The translations under genes and the position numbers were made by a program. A stretch of DNA of 37,362 nucleotides from JABFSS01 sp964449445. Its GTDB lineage: Bacteria; Patescibacteriota; Gracilibacteria; Peribacterales; Peribacteraceae. Location of the stretch: positions 1 to 37,362 of the forward strand of contig CAYUZT010000011.1 in NCBI GenBank assembly GCA_964449445.1. The letters are read 5' to 3'. Positions 6,437 through 13,451 of this stretch are shown piece after piece. Every line of letters begins with the position of its first letter. The stretch's first letter is position 1. The notes below the pieces were generated by a model. It searched no databases. It saw only the letters and a list, made by a program, of their open reading frames with translations, and was not told the DNA's origin.

Positions 6437-8983
6437 CTACTTGAGCATCACATTACCCTCCTCTTTTACCGTCACCTCATTCGAGCTCTTGATCTGATCT
6501 CCCGAAATCGTCAGGAGCTGGCTTCCGACGCGGACAATGCGCTCGATATCACTTGCGCCGCCGTACCAGTAGCTTCCTGCCTTCAAGAACTCGTCTGAGT
6601 TCTCGTAGTGCGTGATTGTGCCGCGGAGCTTGAAGCCACCGTTCGCCGACACGTCGTACACGTACGTTCCCTGGAAGACTGCGTTTCCATCTGCGCTCTT
6701 ATCCGTGCCTGCGGGACGCTTGGTCACGAGGATCGGGAAGGCGAGGAGAGAACTTGTGGTGAGCGGAGTCGAACCACGGTCTTTCTCAAACAGCAGCGCC
6801 TTGTGATTCTGGAGCAGGGGACTATCGGTCCCGCGATCGCCGATCACTTCTACCGCCTTCTGTTTGGGATTTGCGACGTCAGTGACATCGAACAGCGCGA
6901 TCTTCAGCCCTTGAACCGCCGTGTAGTAGATCGCATCGGTACTGTGGACCTTGTCGGCATCAATCGATTCATCGACATCCTTGCCGAAGCCGATCACGTG
7001 GTTCTCATCGTACGGATGCAGATAGTTGCTGAAGCCGGGGATCTTGAGTGCGCCGAGGACCTTAGGATTCTTTGGATCCTTGAGGTCGAGGACGAAGAAT
7101 GGATCAACCGTCTTGAAGGTGACCATGTACGCGCGGTTGCCGACGAAGCGCACCGAGTAGATGGTTTCGCCGGGAGCAATGTCTGTGACGGCGCCCATGC
7201 GTTCCAGGTTCATGTTGAGGACGTAGAGGTTATTGGTCGAGCGGTTCTGCTCGTCCCACGATTGGCCAATGGTGGTAGCAATCCTGAATGTCGAAGTGCT
7301 CTCATCCATAGAGAACTGGTTCAAGATTCTGCCTGGGACATTGCCCTGCGCTTTCAGCTCCACGCCGTTCTCCGTGAAGGCAAAGCGGTACAGCCGCGTT
7401 TGCTCCCGTGCTTCGGACTGCGCGGAATCCCACACGTAGTTCCAGTCGGGAGTCGCAACGTAGAGGTTCTCGAGCGACGCGTAGATATTCTGCGCATTGC
7501 CCAGGACTACCGTGGTCTTCACCTCCTTGCTCTTGTCACTTACCGGGATCACCGCGACCGTCATGTACTCGGGGGAGGGGATGCGCGGGAGGATGGCGAT
7601 CTTGTTGCACGGAGCGACATCGACGCTCACGCCCGTCCGCGAATCTTCAAACTGCGGCACGGTCTTCGCGCTTTCCATGATGTGCGGCCCGCCCCAGTAA
7701 TTGAAGGGCTGCTGGAGGACGAGGTAGAGCTTTGTGCCGATTCTCCGTGAGGAGACGGAGTTGCCATCGAAGTCGATGGTCCGGTCAAGGACAGGTGCAC
7801 TGGCATTCGCGACGTTGTAAATGCGCACTTCCGTCTGCAGGCTTTGCCCGGGCCACGGGTAGATGCTCGGCGCGATCATTTTTGCGCTGTCACTACGCAG
7901 CATCGGCACGGGCTTGTCCCAGTTCTGCATCCGCGTACCGATGACGATCAACTTTCCGTCTTCCACGTACAGCTCGGTCGGCATCATCTGGTTCGTCAGG
8001 TCGATGACACTCTCCTGCTTCAGTGAACTGGCGGGCGTTGCCCGGACGATACGGATCAGCTGCCGCTCCCGTGCACTGAGGATGTACAGGTATGTGCCGT
8101 CGGTCTTCACGATGTCGGCTTCATCTACTCCTTCCACCTGCACGTTGGTCTGCGAATAGTCATCGCCACCGAATCCGTTCGCTGTCGATTTTTGCATTGC
8201 CGGTGCCGCTGCGGTATCGGCTTCCATCATGCCTCTCCCCTCGCGCAGATACATGCCACCAGTGGTCACCTGCGCCTGTGCGGAGGCGAATGTCTGTAGC
8301 TCCGCGCACGACTTTGCGTATTGAACGCTATCAGACGACGTATTAATGCTGAGGGTGGGGTTGCGCAGGTTCAGGAGCCCCTTACTCGGTTGATCGGTCT
8401 TGCCTTCGCTGAGTCTCCACATCATTTCGGCCATTTCGCCGCGCGAGATCAACGCATCGAGCTTCGCAATGGACGGCGGAATCGCTTTTGACGATTCTAA
8501 TGCACTGACATAGCCCTCGTACCACTCGCCTCCGGAGTTCTGGACGTTCTGCTCGTACGCGAGGCTGAAAACTTTGGACGCTTCGGTAAACGAGATATTG
8601 CGTTCGGGGTACACCTTGCCGTCGGGATACCCGCCGACAATCTTGTGCTGCACAGCAACACAGAGGTACTTGGCATACCACGCCGTTTTGCTTGCATCCG
8701 GGAAGTTGTAAATGTGATTTGGATCGCACTTTTCCAGCGCCTGCGCCGTGAACTTCGTTCCGATGACGATCTTGAGGAACTCCGCACGATTAATCCGCGC
8801 AGTAGATTTATACGATCCGTCCGCGTAGCCCTGCAGGATGCCCTTCTTTTGCAATGCATCGATGGCGGTACTGTACTGCGTCGACGCTTTCACGTCCGTG
8901 AACGCGAATGCGGGAACGGGAAGCGTGTGAAAGAGGAGCCCAAAGGCGACGAGAATCGAAGCGGAACGGACGAGGCGTTTCAT
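6437..8983 (-). CDS. secreted SLH-domain protein with C-terminal beta-propeller domain
   Basis: An 848-residue surface protein. Residues 1-27 form a signal peptide ending near PVPAFA. Two clear SLH modules follow (about 28-80 with GYADGSY, and about 90-145 with GGYPDGKVYPER), then a weaker third (to about 200) containing SRGEMAEMMWRL. SLH modules normally bind secondary cell-wall polymers. The rest (about 225-848) matches the bacterial beta-propeller family PF09826, with its hallmark TNVQVEGVDEADIVKTDG near the start of the domain. No catalytic residues are evident; the propeller may bind ligands or proteins at the cell surface. No Shine-Dalgarno is seen; the bases before the ATG are pyrimidine-rich. 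Downstream lies the 9-mer hairpin and folD. Confidence 0.88.
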   Translation of the reverse strand: MKRLVRSASILVAFGLLFHTLPVPAFAFTDVKASTQYSTAIDALQKKGILQGYADGSYKSTARINRAEFLKIVIGTKFTAQALEKCDPNHIYNFPDASKTAWYAKYLCVAVQHKIVGGYPDGKVYPERNISFTEASKVFSLAYEQNVQNSGGEWYEGYVSALESSKAIPPSIAKLDALISRGEMAEMMWRLSEGKTDQPSKGLLNLRNPTLSINTSSDSVQYAKSCAELQTFASAQAQVTTGGMYLREGRGMMEADTAAAPAMQKSTANGFGGDDYSQTNVQVEGVDEADIVKTDGTYLYILSARERQLIRIVRATPASSLKQESVIDLTNQMMPTELYVEDGKLIVIGTRMQNWDKPVPMLRSDSAKMIAPSIYPWPGQSLQTEVRIYNVANASAPVLDRTIDFDGNSVSSRRIGTKLYLVLQQPFNYWGGPHIMESAKTVPQFEDSRTGVSVDVAPCNKIAILPRIPSPEYMTVAVIPVSDKSKEVKTTVVLGNAQNIYASLENLYVATPDWNYVWDSAQSEAREQTRLYRFAFTENGVELKAQGNVPGRILNQFSMDESTSTFRIATTIGQSWDEQNRSTNNLYVLNMNLERMGAVTDIAPGETIYSVRFVGNRAYMVTFKTVDPFFVLDLKDPKNPKVLGALKIPGFSNYLHPYDENHVIGFGKDVDESIDADKVHSTDAIYYTAVQGLKIALFDVTDVANPKQKAVEVIGDRGTDSPLLQNHKALLFEKDRGSTPLTTSSLLAFPILVTKRPAGTDKSADGNAVFQGTYVYDVSANGGFKLRGTITHYENSDEFLKAGSYWYGGASDIERIVRVGSQLLTISGDQIKSSNEVTVKEEGNVMLK

Positions 8984-9038
8984 AAAAAAGAGAGGGGTAG
9001 ATGAACAGGAGACGGGCGAACAGGAGAAATATTACAGT

Positions 9039-9066
9039 GGTCATCCTGAGCTTGAGAAGGATGACC
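9039..9066. repeat. palindromic repeat, family C (TCATCCT type)
   Basis: A 9-bp perfect stem GGTCATCCT / AGGATGACC with a 10-nt loop, between the tmk stop and the SLH/beta-propeller start. It resembles the widespread TCATCCTGAGC-type dispersed repeat; related sequence lies inside rnhB (33963-34010). Confidence 0.7.
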
Positions 9067-9089
9067 GCGCATTGCCGCACTTCGCAAGC

Positions 9090-9704
9090 TCAGTGTGACA
9101 ATGCTTGCTGCACTATGTCCCACACTTTTTTACCTACCGCCTCTTTCTCACCTGACGTGTCGATCACAGCAATCGATGGATCTTCTTTCGCCATGTTCTC
9201 GTATCCGTCATGAATCTTACGTTGAATGTCTTCGCGCTCGAAAATTTCCGTGGATGCACGTTCGCGAAGTCGCTCTAGGGATACTTCCACTGGGGGCAAT
9301 GTGAAGATAACCACATCTGGCTGTATAAACTTATTGTTCATTTTTTTCAGCTTTGTGGAGTCTAGTCCGTGTGCTTCTGCATAAATGATCGTCGAGTGCC
9401 AGTAGCGATCGCAGATAACAATCTTGCCTGCGTTCAATGCCGGTGCAATCACATTCTTCACATGCCACTCTCGATCAGCGGTAAACAGCAGTTGGAGCTC
9501 CATTGGATCAAGCTGGAGAGCAGGCATTCCTGCCTGCGGTGCTCTCAGGAAATCCCGAATCTTCTTCCCCATGGGCCCATCGGTCGGTTCCGCCGTCAGC
9601 AGCACTTCATGACCTTCGCTGCGGAGTCGCTCAGCGAGCAGTTCTGCATGGGTCGATGTGCCCGACGCATCGGGGCCGTCGAGGACGATGAAAAGGGGAG
9701 TCAT
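9090..9704 (-). CDS. tmk: thymidylate kinase
   Basis: Phosphorylates dTMP to dTDP. I choose the ATG at 9704 (MTPLFIVLDGPD), giving 204 residues; the open frame upstream runs through a REP palindrome and looks non-coding. The core shows LLFTADREWHV and VICDRYWHSTIIYAE, the ADR and DRY motifs of the family. The P-loop reads GPDASGTST, with Thr where the Walker A lysine is expected. Between the IRDFL helix and the LDPMEL stretch there is an extra segment APQAGMPAL encoded by a palindromic repeat (9520-9537), an in-frame insertion. The gene lies between the RAYT gene and the SLH/beta-propeller gene on the same strand. Confidence 0.9.
   Translation of the reverse strand: MTPLFIVLDGPDASGTSTHAELLAERLRSEGHEVLLTAEPTDGPMGKKIRDFLRAPQAGMPALQLDPMELQLLFTADREWHVKNVIAPALNAGKIVICDRYWHSTIIYAEAHGLDSTKLKKMNNKFIQPDVVIFTLPPVEVSLERLRERASTEIFEREDIQRKIHDGYENMAKEDPSIAVIDTSGEKEAVGKKVWDIVQQALSH
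9520..9537. repeat. REP-like palindrome, family B, in frame inside tmk
   Basis: A perfect 7-bp stem GCAGGCA / TGCCTGC with loop TTCC. Compared with the purF-leader copy, one stem pair has changed on both sides (G-C to A-T), so pairing is kept. It encodes the extra residues QAGMPA of TMK. Confidence 0.75.
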
Positions 9705-9720
9705 TACATGCATCATAGCA

Positions 9721-9740
9721 GCGGCCCTTCGTGGCCGCGG
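9721..9740. repeat. REP palindrome, family A, downstream end of the RAYT gene
   Basis: The stem GCGGCC / GGCCGC encloses loop CTTCGT. The 20-bp element is the exact reverse complement of the copy at 10348-10369, so the RAYT gene is bracketed by inverted copies. It lies 4 bp beyond the RAYT stop and just upstream of the tmk start. Confidence 0.8.
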
Positions 9741-9744
9741 CAAC

Positions 9745-10182
9745 TCAAATCCATCCAATTTCCGATATATCCCATTTGCCCGATGCGGAAGACCATGGGA
9801 ATTCCTCAGGCGTTTCCGATAAACCTTTCTTCACTGGATTCGCGTGAATATAGTGAAGAGCTGGAATGACATCTTCAATACAACGAATGTGAAATCGAGA
9901 TTGCCATAATTTTGGCATTCCCAGATTGAAGGTCATACCGGATTTGTAGATATTCATGATTCTGGAAATCGTATTTGGTGGAGGTACATTCACAAGAAAG
10001 TGACAGTGATCGGGCATTATCACAAATGCATAGAGGAAGAATGGATGCTTTTCCTGCACGCGATACATTGTTTCAATTGCCTCTCGTGCATGAGCGGAAT
10101 TACTGAAAATAGGAATACGGTTCAACGTAACGGTTGTTACGAGCATCATTACGTCGTTTTGGATCCAGTGACGTTGTGTCAT
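9745..10182 (-). CDS. REP-associated tyrosine transposase (RAYT, Y1/HUH superfamily)
   Basis: A single-strand DNA transposase-like nuclease of 145 residues, a normal size for compact RAYTs. FVIMPDHCHFLV holds the HUH motif (His59-Cys60-His61) that binds the metal. LWQSRFHIRCIED and YIHANPVKKGL are the typical C-terminal blocks, ending in FPWSSASG. Tyrosine candidates for the nucleophile include the one in NIYKSG (about residue 79), but I did not prove which is used. The gene is bracketed by inverted family A palindromes (9721-9740 and 10348-10369), with two further hairpins at 10280-10331 and another copy at 12049. RAYTs usually act on such REP elements, so this is probably the enzyme that spread them. 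It appears intact. Confidence 0.88.
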   Translation of the reverse strand: MTQRHWIQNDVMMLVTTVTLNRIPIFSNSAHAREAIETMYRVQEKHPFFLYAFVIMPDHCHFLVNVPPPNTISRIMNIYKSGMTFNLGMPKLWQSRFHIRCIEDVIPALHYIHANPVKKGLSETPEEFPWSSASGKWDISEIGWI

Positions 10183-10279
10183 AGCAATATCATCCCAATG
10201 ACTATTTGTTACGAAAAGATGCTGGCGTCGAAATAAAAATTGAGGCCATTAATTTTTGTCTTCTGTAAGCCATAAAAGA

Positions 10280-10301
10280 CGTTCCATCCTACAATGGAAC
10301 G
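10280..10301. repeat. palindrome in the RAYT-groEL intergenic cluster
   Basis: A perfect 8-bp stem CGTTCCAT / ATGGAACG with a 6-nt loop. It is the first of three hairpins in a row between the RAYT start and the groEL stop. The sequence differs from family A, so it may be a spacer hairpin or a groEL terminator on the minus strand. Confidence 0.6.
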
Positions 10302-10307
10302 CCCTGT

Positions 10308-10331
10308 GCCGCAGCCACGAAGGGCTGTGGC
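10308..10331. repeat. REP palindrome, family A variant with compensatory stem changes
   Basis: The 9-bp stem GCCGCAGCC / GGCTGTGGC (one G-T pair) encloses loop ACGAAG, identical to the loop of the copy at 10348. Stem positions differ from that copy but remain paired, which argues that the fold, not only the sequence, is conserved. Confidence 0.75.
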
Positions 10332-10347
10332 TCTAAACACACAAAAA

Positions 10348-10369
10348 CCGCGGCCACGAAGGGCCGCGG
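10348..10369. repeat. REP palindrome, family A, upstream of the RAYT gene
   Basis: Perfect 8-bp stem CCGCGGCC / GGCCGCGG with loop ACGAAG. Inverted relative to the copy at 9721-9740. It also lies 15 bp downstream of the groEL stop. Confidence 0.8.
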
Positions 10370-10383
10370 CTAGGATTCTTTCT

Positions 10384-12021
10384 TTAGAAGTCTCCGCCCA
10401 TCCCCCCCATCCCTCCACCCCCAGCGGGCATGGCGGGTTTCTCGGGTTCGGGGATATCGGTGATCGCTACTTCCAACGTGAGGAACATTGCGGCGACGCT
10501 TGCGGCGTTCTCGAGTGCTGAGCGCGTGACCTTCTTGGGATCGATGACCATCGCTTTCACGAGATCTTCGTACTTGTGGGTCATCGCGTTGTAGCCCATG
10601 TTTCCTTTTTCGTGGCGCACTTTCTCCACGATCACTTTGCCCTCCACGCCCGCGTTATTGGCGATGTGCATGGTGGGGGCGGTGAGCGCGCCCTTGATGA
10701 TATCCACGCCGATCTGCTCGTCGTCGTTCTCCACTTTCACTTTGGAGAGCGAATCGATGGCGCGGATGTAGGCTGTGCCGCCGCCGGGGACGATGCCTTC
10801 CTCAGCCGCTGCGCGCGTTGCGGAGAGCGCGTCTTCCACGCGGTGCTGCTTCTCCTTCTGTTCCACTTCCGTTGCAGCGCCGACTTTGATCACTGCGACG
10901 CCACCGGAGAGCTTTGCGAGGCGTTCCTGGAGCTTCTCCTTATCGAAATCGGACTTCGTCGCTTCGAGCGCTCCCTTGATCTCATTAATGCGACCGTCGA
11001 TGTCGCTCTTGCGGCCACCGCCGTCGATGATCGTGCAATCGTCCTTGGTCGCAACCACGCGCCGTGCGGTACCCAGGTCATCGAGCGTGGTATTTTCGAG
11101 TTTCAAACCCACTTCTTCACTGATCACGCGGCCTCCCGTGAGGGCGGCGATGTCCCGTAGCATGTCTTTGCGACGGTCGCCGAATGCCGGCGCCTTCACC
11201 GCGAGTGTGTGGAAGGTTCCGCGAAGCTTGTTCACGACGAGTGTTGCGAGCGCTTCGCCATCAACGCTTTCGGCGATGATCACCAGTTCCTTGCGGCCTT
11301 TCTGCGCCACGGCCTCCAGGAGCGGGAGGATCTCTTGAATGGAGGAAATTTTCTTGTCGGTGATCAGAATGTAGGGCTTCTCGTAGACTGCGCGCATCGT
11401 CTGCGCATCGGTGACGAAGTACGGACTGATGTAGCCCTGATCGAACTGCATACCTTCCACAAATTCCTTCTCGAGTCCCAGCGTTTGTCCAGCCTCCACT
11501 GTCACGACTCCATCCTTGCCCACTTCGTCGATCACTTCGGCGATCACGTCGCCGATCTCGGTGTCTTGAGCGGAAATCGTCGCAACTGCGGCGAACTCTT
11601 CCTTCTTACTGATCGTCTTCTTGATGGAATCGAGGAATTTGGAAACGGCGTCGACGGCCTTCAGGATACCGTTCTTGATGGAGATCGCGTTCTTGCCGCT
11701 CCCCAGGTGCTTGAGACCTTCCTGCATGATCGCATGCGCGAGCACCGTTGCGGTGGTCGTTCCATCACCGGCTGCGTCGTTGGTCCTGGTTGCCGCTTCC
11801 TTCACTAGCTGCGCTCCCATGTTCTCGTAGGGGTCGGGCAGCTCGATCTCCTTGGCGACGGTCACGCCGTCCTTAGTGACGGTGGGGCCGCCATACTTTT
11901 TATCGATGCACACGTTGCGCCCCATCGGGCCCATGGTGGCCGAGACGGCATTGGCGAGTTTGGTGACGCCTTTCAGGAGCTTGTCGCGTGCTTCGTTAGC
12001 GAAGATGAGTTGCTTGGCCAT
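10384..12021 (-). CDS. groL: 60 kDa chaperonin GroEL
   Basis: ATP-driven double-ring protein-folding machine, cytoplasmic, working with GroES. The 545-residue length is standard. Visible hallmarks are MGPMGRNVCIDKKYG near the N-terminus, the ATP-binding DAAGDGTTTATVLA (about 84-97), VEAGQTLGLEKEFVEGM of the apical hinge region, and the Gly-Gly-Met-rich tail (GGGGMGGMGGDF). It is the second gene of the groES-groEL operon; the 52-bp gap between them is largely a family A palindrome. Bases before the ATG (TCCCTCCTGATCT) are pyrimidine-rich with no Shine-Dalgarno. Expression should follow the CIRCE-controlled promoter at 12551-12578. Confidence 0.97.
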   Translation of the reverse strand: MAKQLIFANEARDKLLKGVTKLANAVSATMGPMGRNVCIDKKYGGPTVTKDGVTVAKEIELPDPYENMGAQLVKEAATRTNDAAGDGTTTATVLAHAIMQEGLKHLGSGKNAISIKNGILKAVDAVSKFLDSIKKTISKKEEFAAVATISAQDTEIGDVIAEVIDEVGKDGVVTVEAGQTLGLEKEFVEGMQFDQGYISPYFVTDAQTMRAVYEKPYILITDKKISSIQEILPLLEAVAQKGRKELVIIAESVDGEALATLVVNKLRGTFHTLAVKAPAFGDRRKDMLRDIAALTGGRVISEEVGLKLENTTLDDLGTARRVVATKDDCTIIDGGGRKSDIDGRINEIKGALEATKSDFDKEKLQERLAKLSGGVAVIKVGAATEVEQKEKQHRVEDALSATRAAAEEGIVPGGGTAYIRAIDSLSKVKVENDDEQIGVDIIKGALTAPTMHIANNAGVEGKVIVEKVRHEKGNMGYNAMTHKYEDLVKAMVIDPKKVTRSALENAASVAAMFLTLEVAITDIPEPEKPAMPAGGGGMGGMGGDF

Positions 12022-12048
12022 AGATCAGGAGGGAAAAAAGAAATCAAA

Positions 12049-12066
12049 GCGGCCATACGTGGCCGC
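12049..12066. repeat. REP palindrome, family A, between groES and groEL
   Basis: The stem GCGGCC / GGCCGC encloses loop ATACGT, in the same orientation as the copy at 9721. It fills much of the groES-groEL gap. In the mRNA it would form a stable hairpin and could tune the ratio of the two chaperonins. Confidence 0.75.
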
Positions 12067-12073
12067 GGTCAAA

Positions 12074-12427
12074 TTACGCAGCAATCTTGCCGAGAATGGC
12101 ATCGAGACGGAGGACTTTCACTTCCACTTCCTTGCCGTCGGTCGTCTTCAGCTTCACTTCGTCTCCGGCGTACTTGCCGTAGAGCACGCGATCGCCGATC
12201 TTCAAAAAATCGCGGGGGTTGCTCAGTTCCTTGCCGTCGTACTTCAACTTTCCGTTGCCGAGCGCAAGCACCACGCCTTCCTGCGGCTTTTCGCCGGAGG
12301 CGGTATCGGGAATCACGATGCCCGACTTCGTCGTCGTTTCTTTTTCGATCGGCATCACGACAACGCGGTCACCCACGGGTTCAATGGTAACGGCGAGCTT
12401 CGGGAGAGTATGTGTGGAGCTGGACAT
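12074..12427 (-). CDS. groS: 10 kDa co-chaperonin GroES
   Basis: Lid of the GroEL folding chamber. The 117 residues are slightly more than the usual 95-100; the extra part is the N-terminal MSSSTHTLPKLAVTI before the conserved PVGDRVVVMPIEKE. The mobile loop ETTTKSGIVIPDTASGEKPQEG and the core GDRVLYGKYAGDEVK are clear. It is the first gene of the operon. The leader of about 117 nt carries two hairpins (12465-12540) and the promoter is overlapped by a CIRCE operator. A shorter start is not available because no other Met precedes PVGDR. Confidence 0.96.
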   Translation of the reverse strand: MSSSTHTLPKLAVTIEPVGDRVVVMPIEKETTTKSGIVIPDTASGEKPQEGVVLALGNGKLKYDGKELSNPRDFLKIGDRVLYGKYAGDEVKLKTTDGKEVEVKVLRLDAILGKIAA

Positions 12428-12464
12428 AAGAAGGAGAGGGGAAGAAATCTTTTAGTGAGATGGA

Positions 12465-12540
12465 ACCCCTCGACTCGTCCCTCGGGTGCGCTCGGGACTT
12501 CGCTCGGGGTAATTCTCGTCCGCCACGGCGGACTCGAATT
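12465..12540. repeat. two palindromes in the groES leader
   Basis: The first hairpin (12465-12510) nests stems ACCCC / GGGGT and GTCCC / GGGAC. The second (12511-12540) has the 7-bp stem GTCCGCC / GGCGGAC with a 2-nt loop, extended by AATTC / GAATT. The second abuts the CIRCE element, so nearly the whole groES 5' leader is structured. A similar GTCCCTCGG...CTCGGGA unit occurs near 25332-25352. Confidence 0.65.
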
Positions 12541-12565
12541 AGCAGTCGGAATTGTAGAGTGATAA
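12539..12565. promoter_or_regulatory. CIRCE operator (HrcA-binding site) of groES-groEL
   Basis: The arms TTAGCAGTC and GAGTGATAA are separated by exactly 9 bp. They match the CIRCE consensus TTAGCACTC-N9-GAGTGCTAA at 16 of 18 arm positions. The element covers the -10 hexamer of the chaperonin promoter, the usual place for repression by HrcA. hrcA itself is not in this window. Confidence 0.85.
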
Positions 12566-12578
12566 TTTTTTGCGTCAA
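12551..12578 (-). promoter_or_regulatory. groES-groEL promoter
   Basis: On the minus strand TTGACG (12578-12573), a 16-bp spacer and TACAAT (12556-12551). The -10 sits inside the CIRCE spacer. Predicted start of transcription is near 12544. Confidence 0.7.
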
Positions 12579-12588
12579 CGCCGTTACA

Positions 12589-12617
12589 TTGACAATAGAT
12601 ACTTAATGTGACATATT
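12589..12617 (+). promoter_or_regulatory. candidate promoter of the serine-rich protein gene
   Basis: A perfect TTGACA (12589-12594), a 17-bp spacer and CATATT (12612-12617). The GTG start lies 9 bp after the -10, which would give an almost leaderless mRNA. It is divergent from the groES promoter. Confidence 0.5.
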
Positions 12618-12626
12618 TCCATTCTT

Positions 12627-13409
12627 GTGAATGTTCGCGGCATCGCCACCGGCACCGGTATTGCAGTCGTGATCGTTGTGGTCTCGCTCCTTCTCCTGCG
12701 TGGATGTTCAGGCAGCGGAGGACCGGCAAGCGGATTAGGTGGTAGTACGTCGTCGTATGCGCACGTCACCGCATGCACTCCGGATAAGAAAACGGGACTC
12801 TGTTACCCACAGGAGAAAAATTACGCGTCCGGTTTTAACAACGCCGCGTTCATGGCGATGGTGAGGTCGCATCAACGCAGCTCCAGCTCCGTCTCCAGTA
12901 GAGGAAGTTTTCTCTCCGGCTCCAATTTTACTTTCCGTCTCTTCGGTCGATCGAATTCCTCTTCCTCTCGCCGCTCAAGCTCTTCCTCTTCCAGGCAAAG
13001 TAGCAGTAGCGCGGCAGCGCAGAGGCTGAGTTCTTCCTCCACTATGGGAAGCTCGAGCGCACAGGACTGGGAAGGAGAGGAGGATACAGATGTGAGCGAG
13101 AGCATGGACGATGAATTCAGCGGCTCCGTTGAATATTCGCTCGACGAGACTTTTGAGGAGAGTGAGGAGTTCAATCTGGATGACAACTCGCTCGTCCTTG
13201 CAGAGAGCGGAGAAGTGTTCATCGCAGGACCAGGCGAGTGTGACGAAAGCCGCAGTCTGCTTTCCATTTTCGATCTTGGAGAGCTGACAACCGGCATCAG
13301 CGGCGTCACGTTTCCGCCGCACATGATCGACGGCGATTGCCCCATCAGCGCCGCCATCATCAAAGGATCGGAAAACACCGGCTTCGGTGGGCCGCTCAAT
13401 GACTTTTGA
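12627..13409 (+). CDS. serine-rich membrane-anchored surface protein
   Basis: A 260-residue protein of unknown family, starting with GTG. A hydrophobic helix (about 6-24, VVIVVVSLLLLRGC) anchors or exports it; the following Cys could be lipidated, but the lipobox is poor. Residues about 75-150 are dominated by serine runs with scattered arginines, followed by an acidic stretch rich in Asp/Glu (about 150-200) and a small C-terminal domain with Cys residues (GPGECDES, DGDCPIS). The low-complexity Ser part looks like a surface stalk and a possible substrate for O-glycosylation. The TMTC-like glycosyltransferase gene follows after 42 bp, which suggests an operon and a possible enzyme-substrate pair. 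Own promoter at 12589-12617. Confidence 0.7.
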   Translation: MNVRGIATGTGIAVVIVVVSLLLLRGCSGSGGPASGLGGSTSSYAHVTACTPDKKTGLCYPQEKNYASGFNNAAFMAMVRSHQRSSSSVSSRGSFLSGSNFTFRLFGRSNSSSSRRSSSSSSRQSSSSAAAQRLSSSSTMGSSSAQDWEGEEDTDVSESMDDEFSGSVEYSLDETFEESEEFNLDDNSLVLAESGEVFIAGPGECDESRSLLSIFDLGELTTGISGVTFPPHMIDGDCPISAAIIKGSENTGFGGPLNDF

Positions 13410-13451
13410 CGTGTTGCGGTCGTGAGATGCTCTCTGTAGCGTACGTCCCTG

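Noticed and set aside
6608..7750. A 380-codon open frame on the plus strand.
   Set aside because: It lies opposite the beta-propeller domain, which has clear family motifs; the antisense frame shows none.
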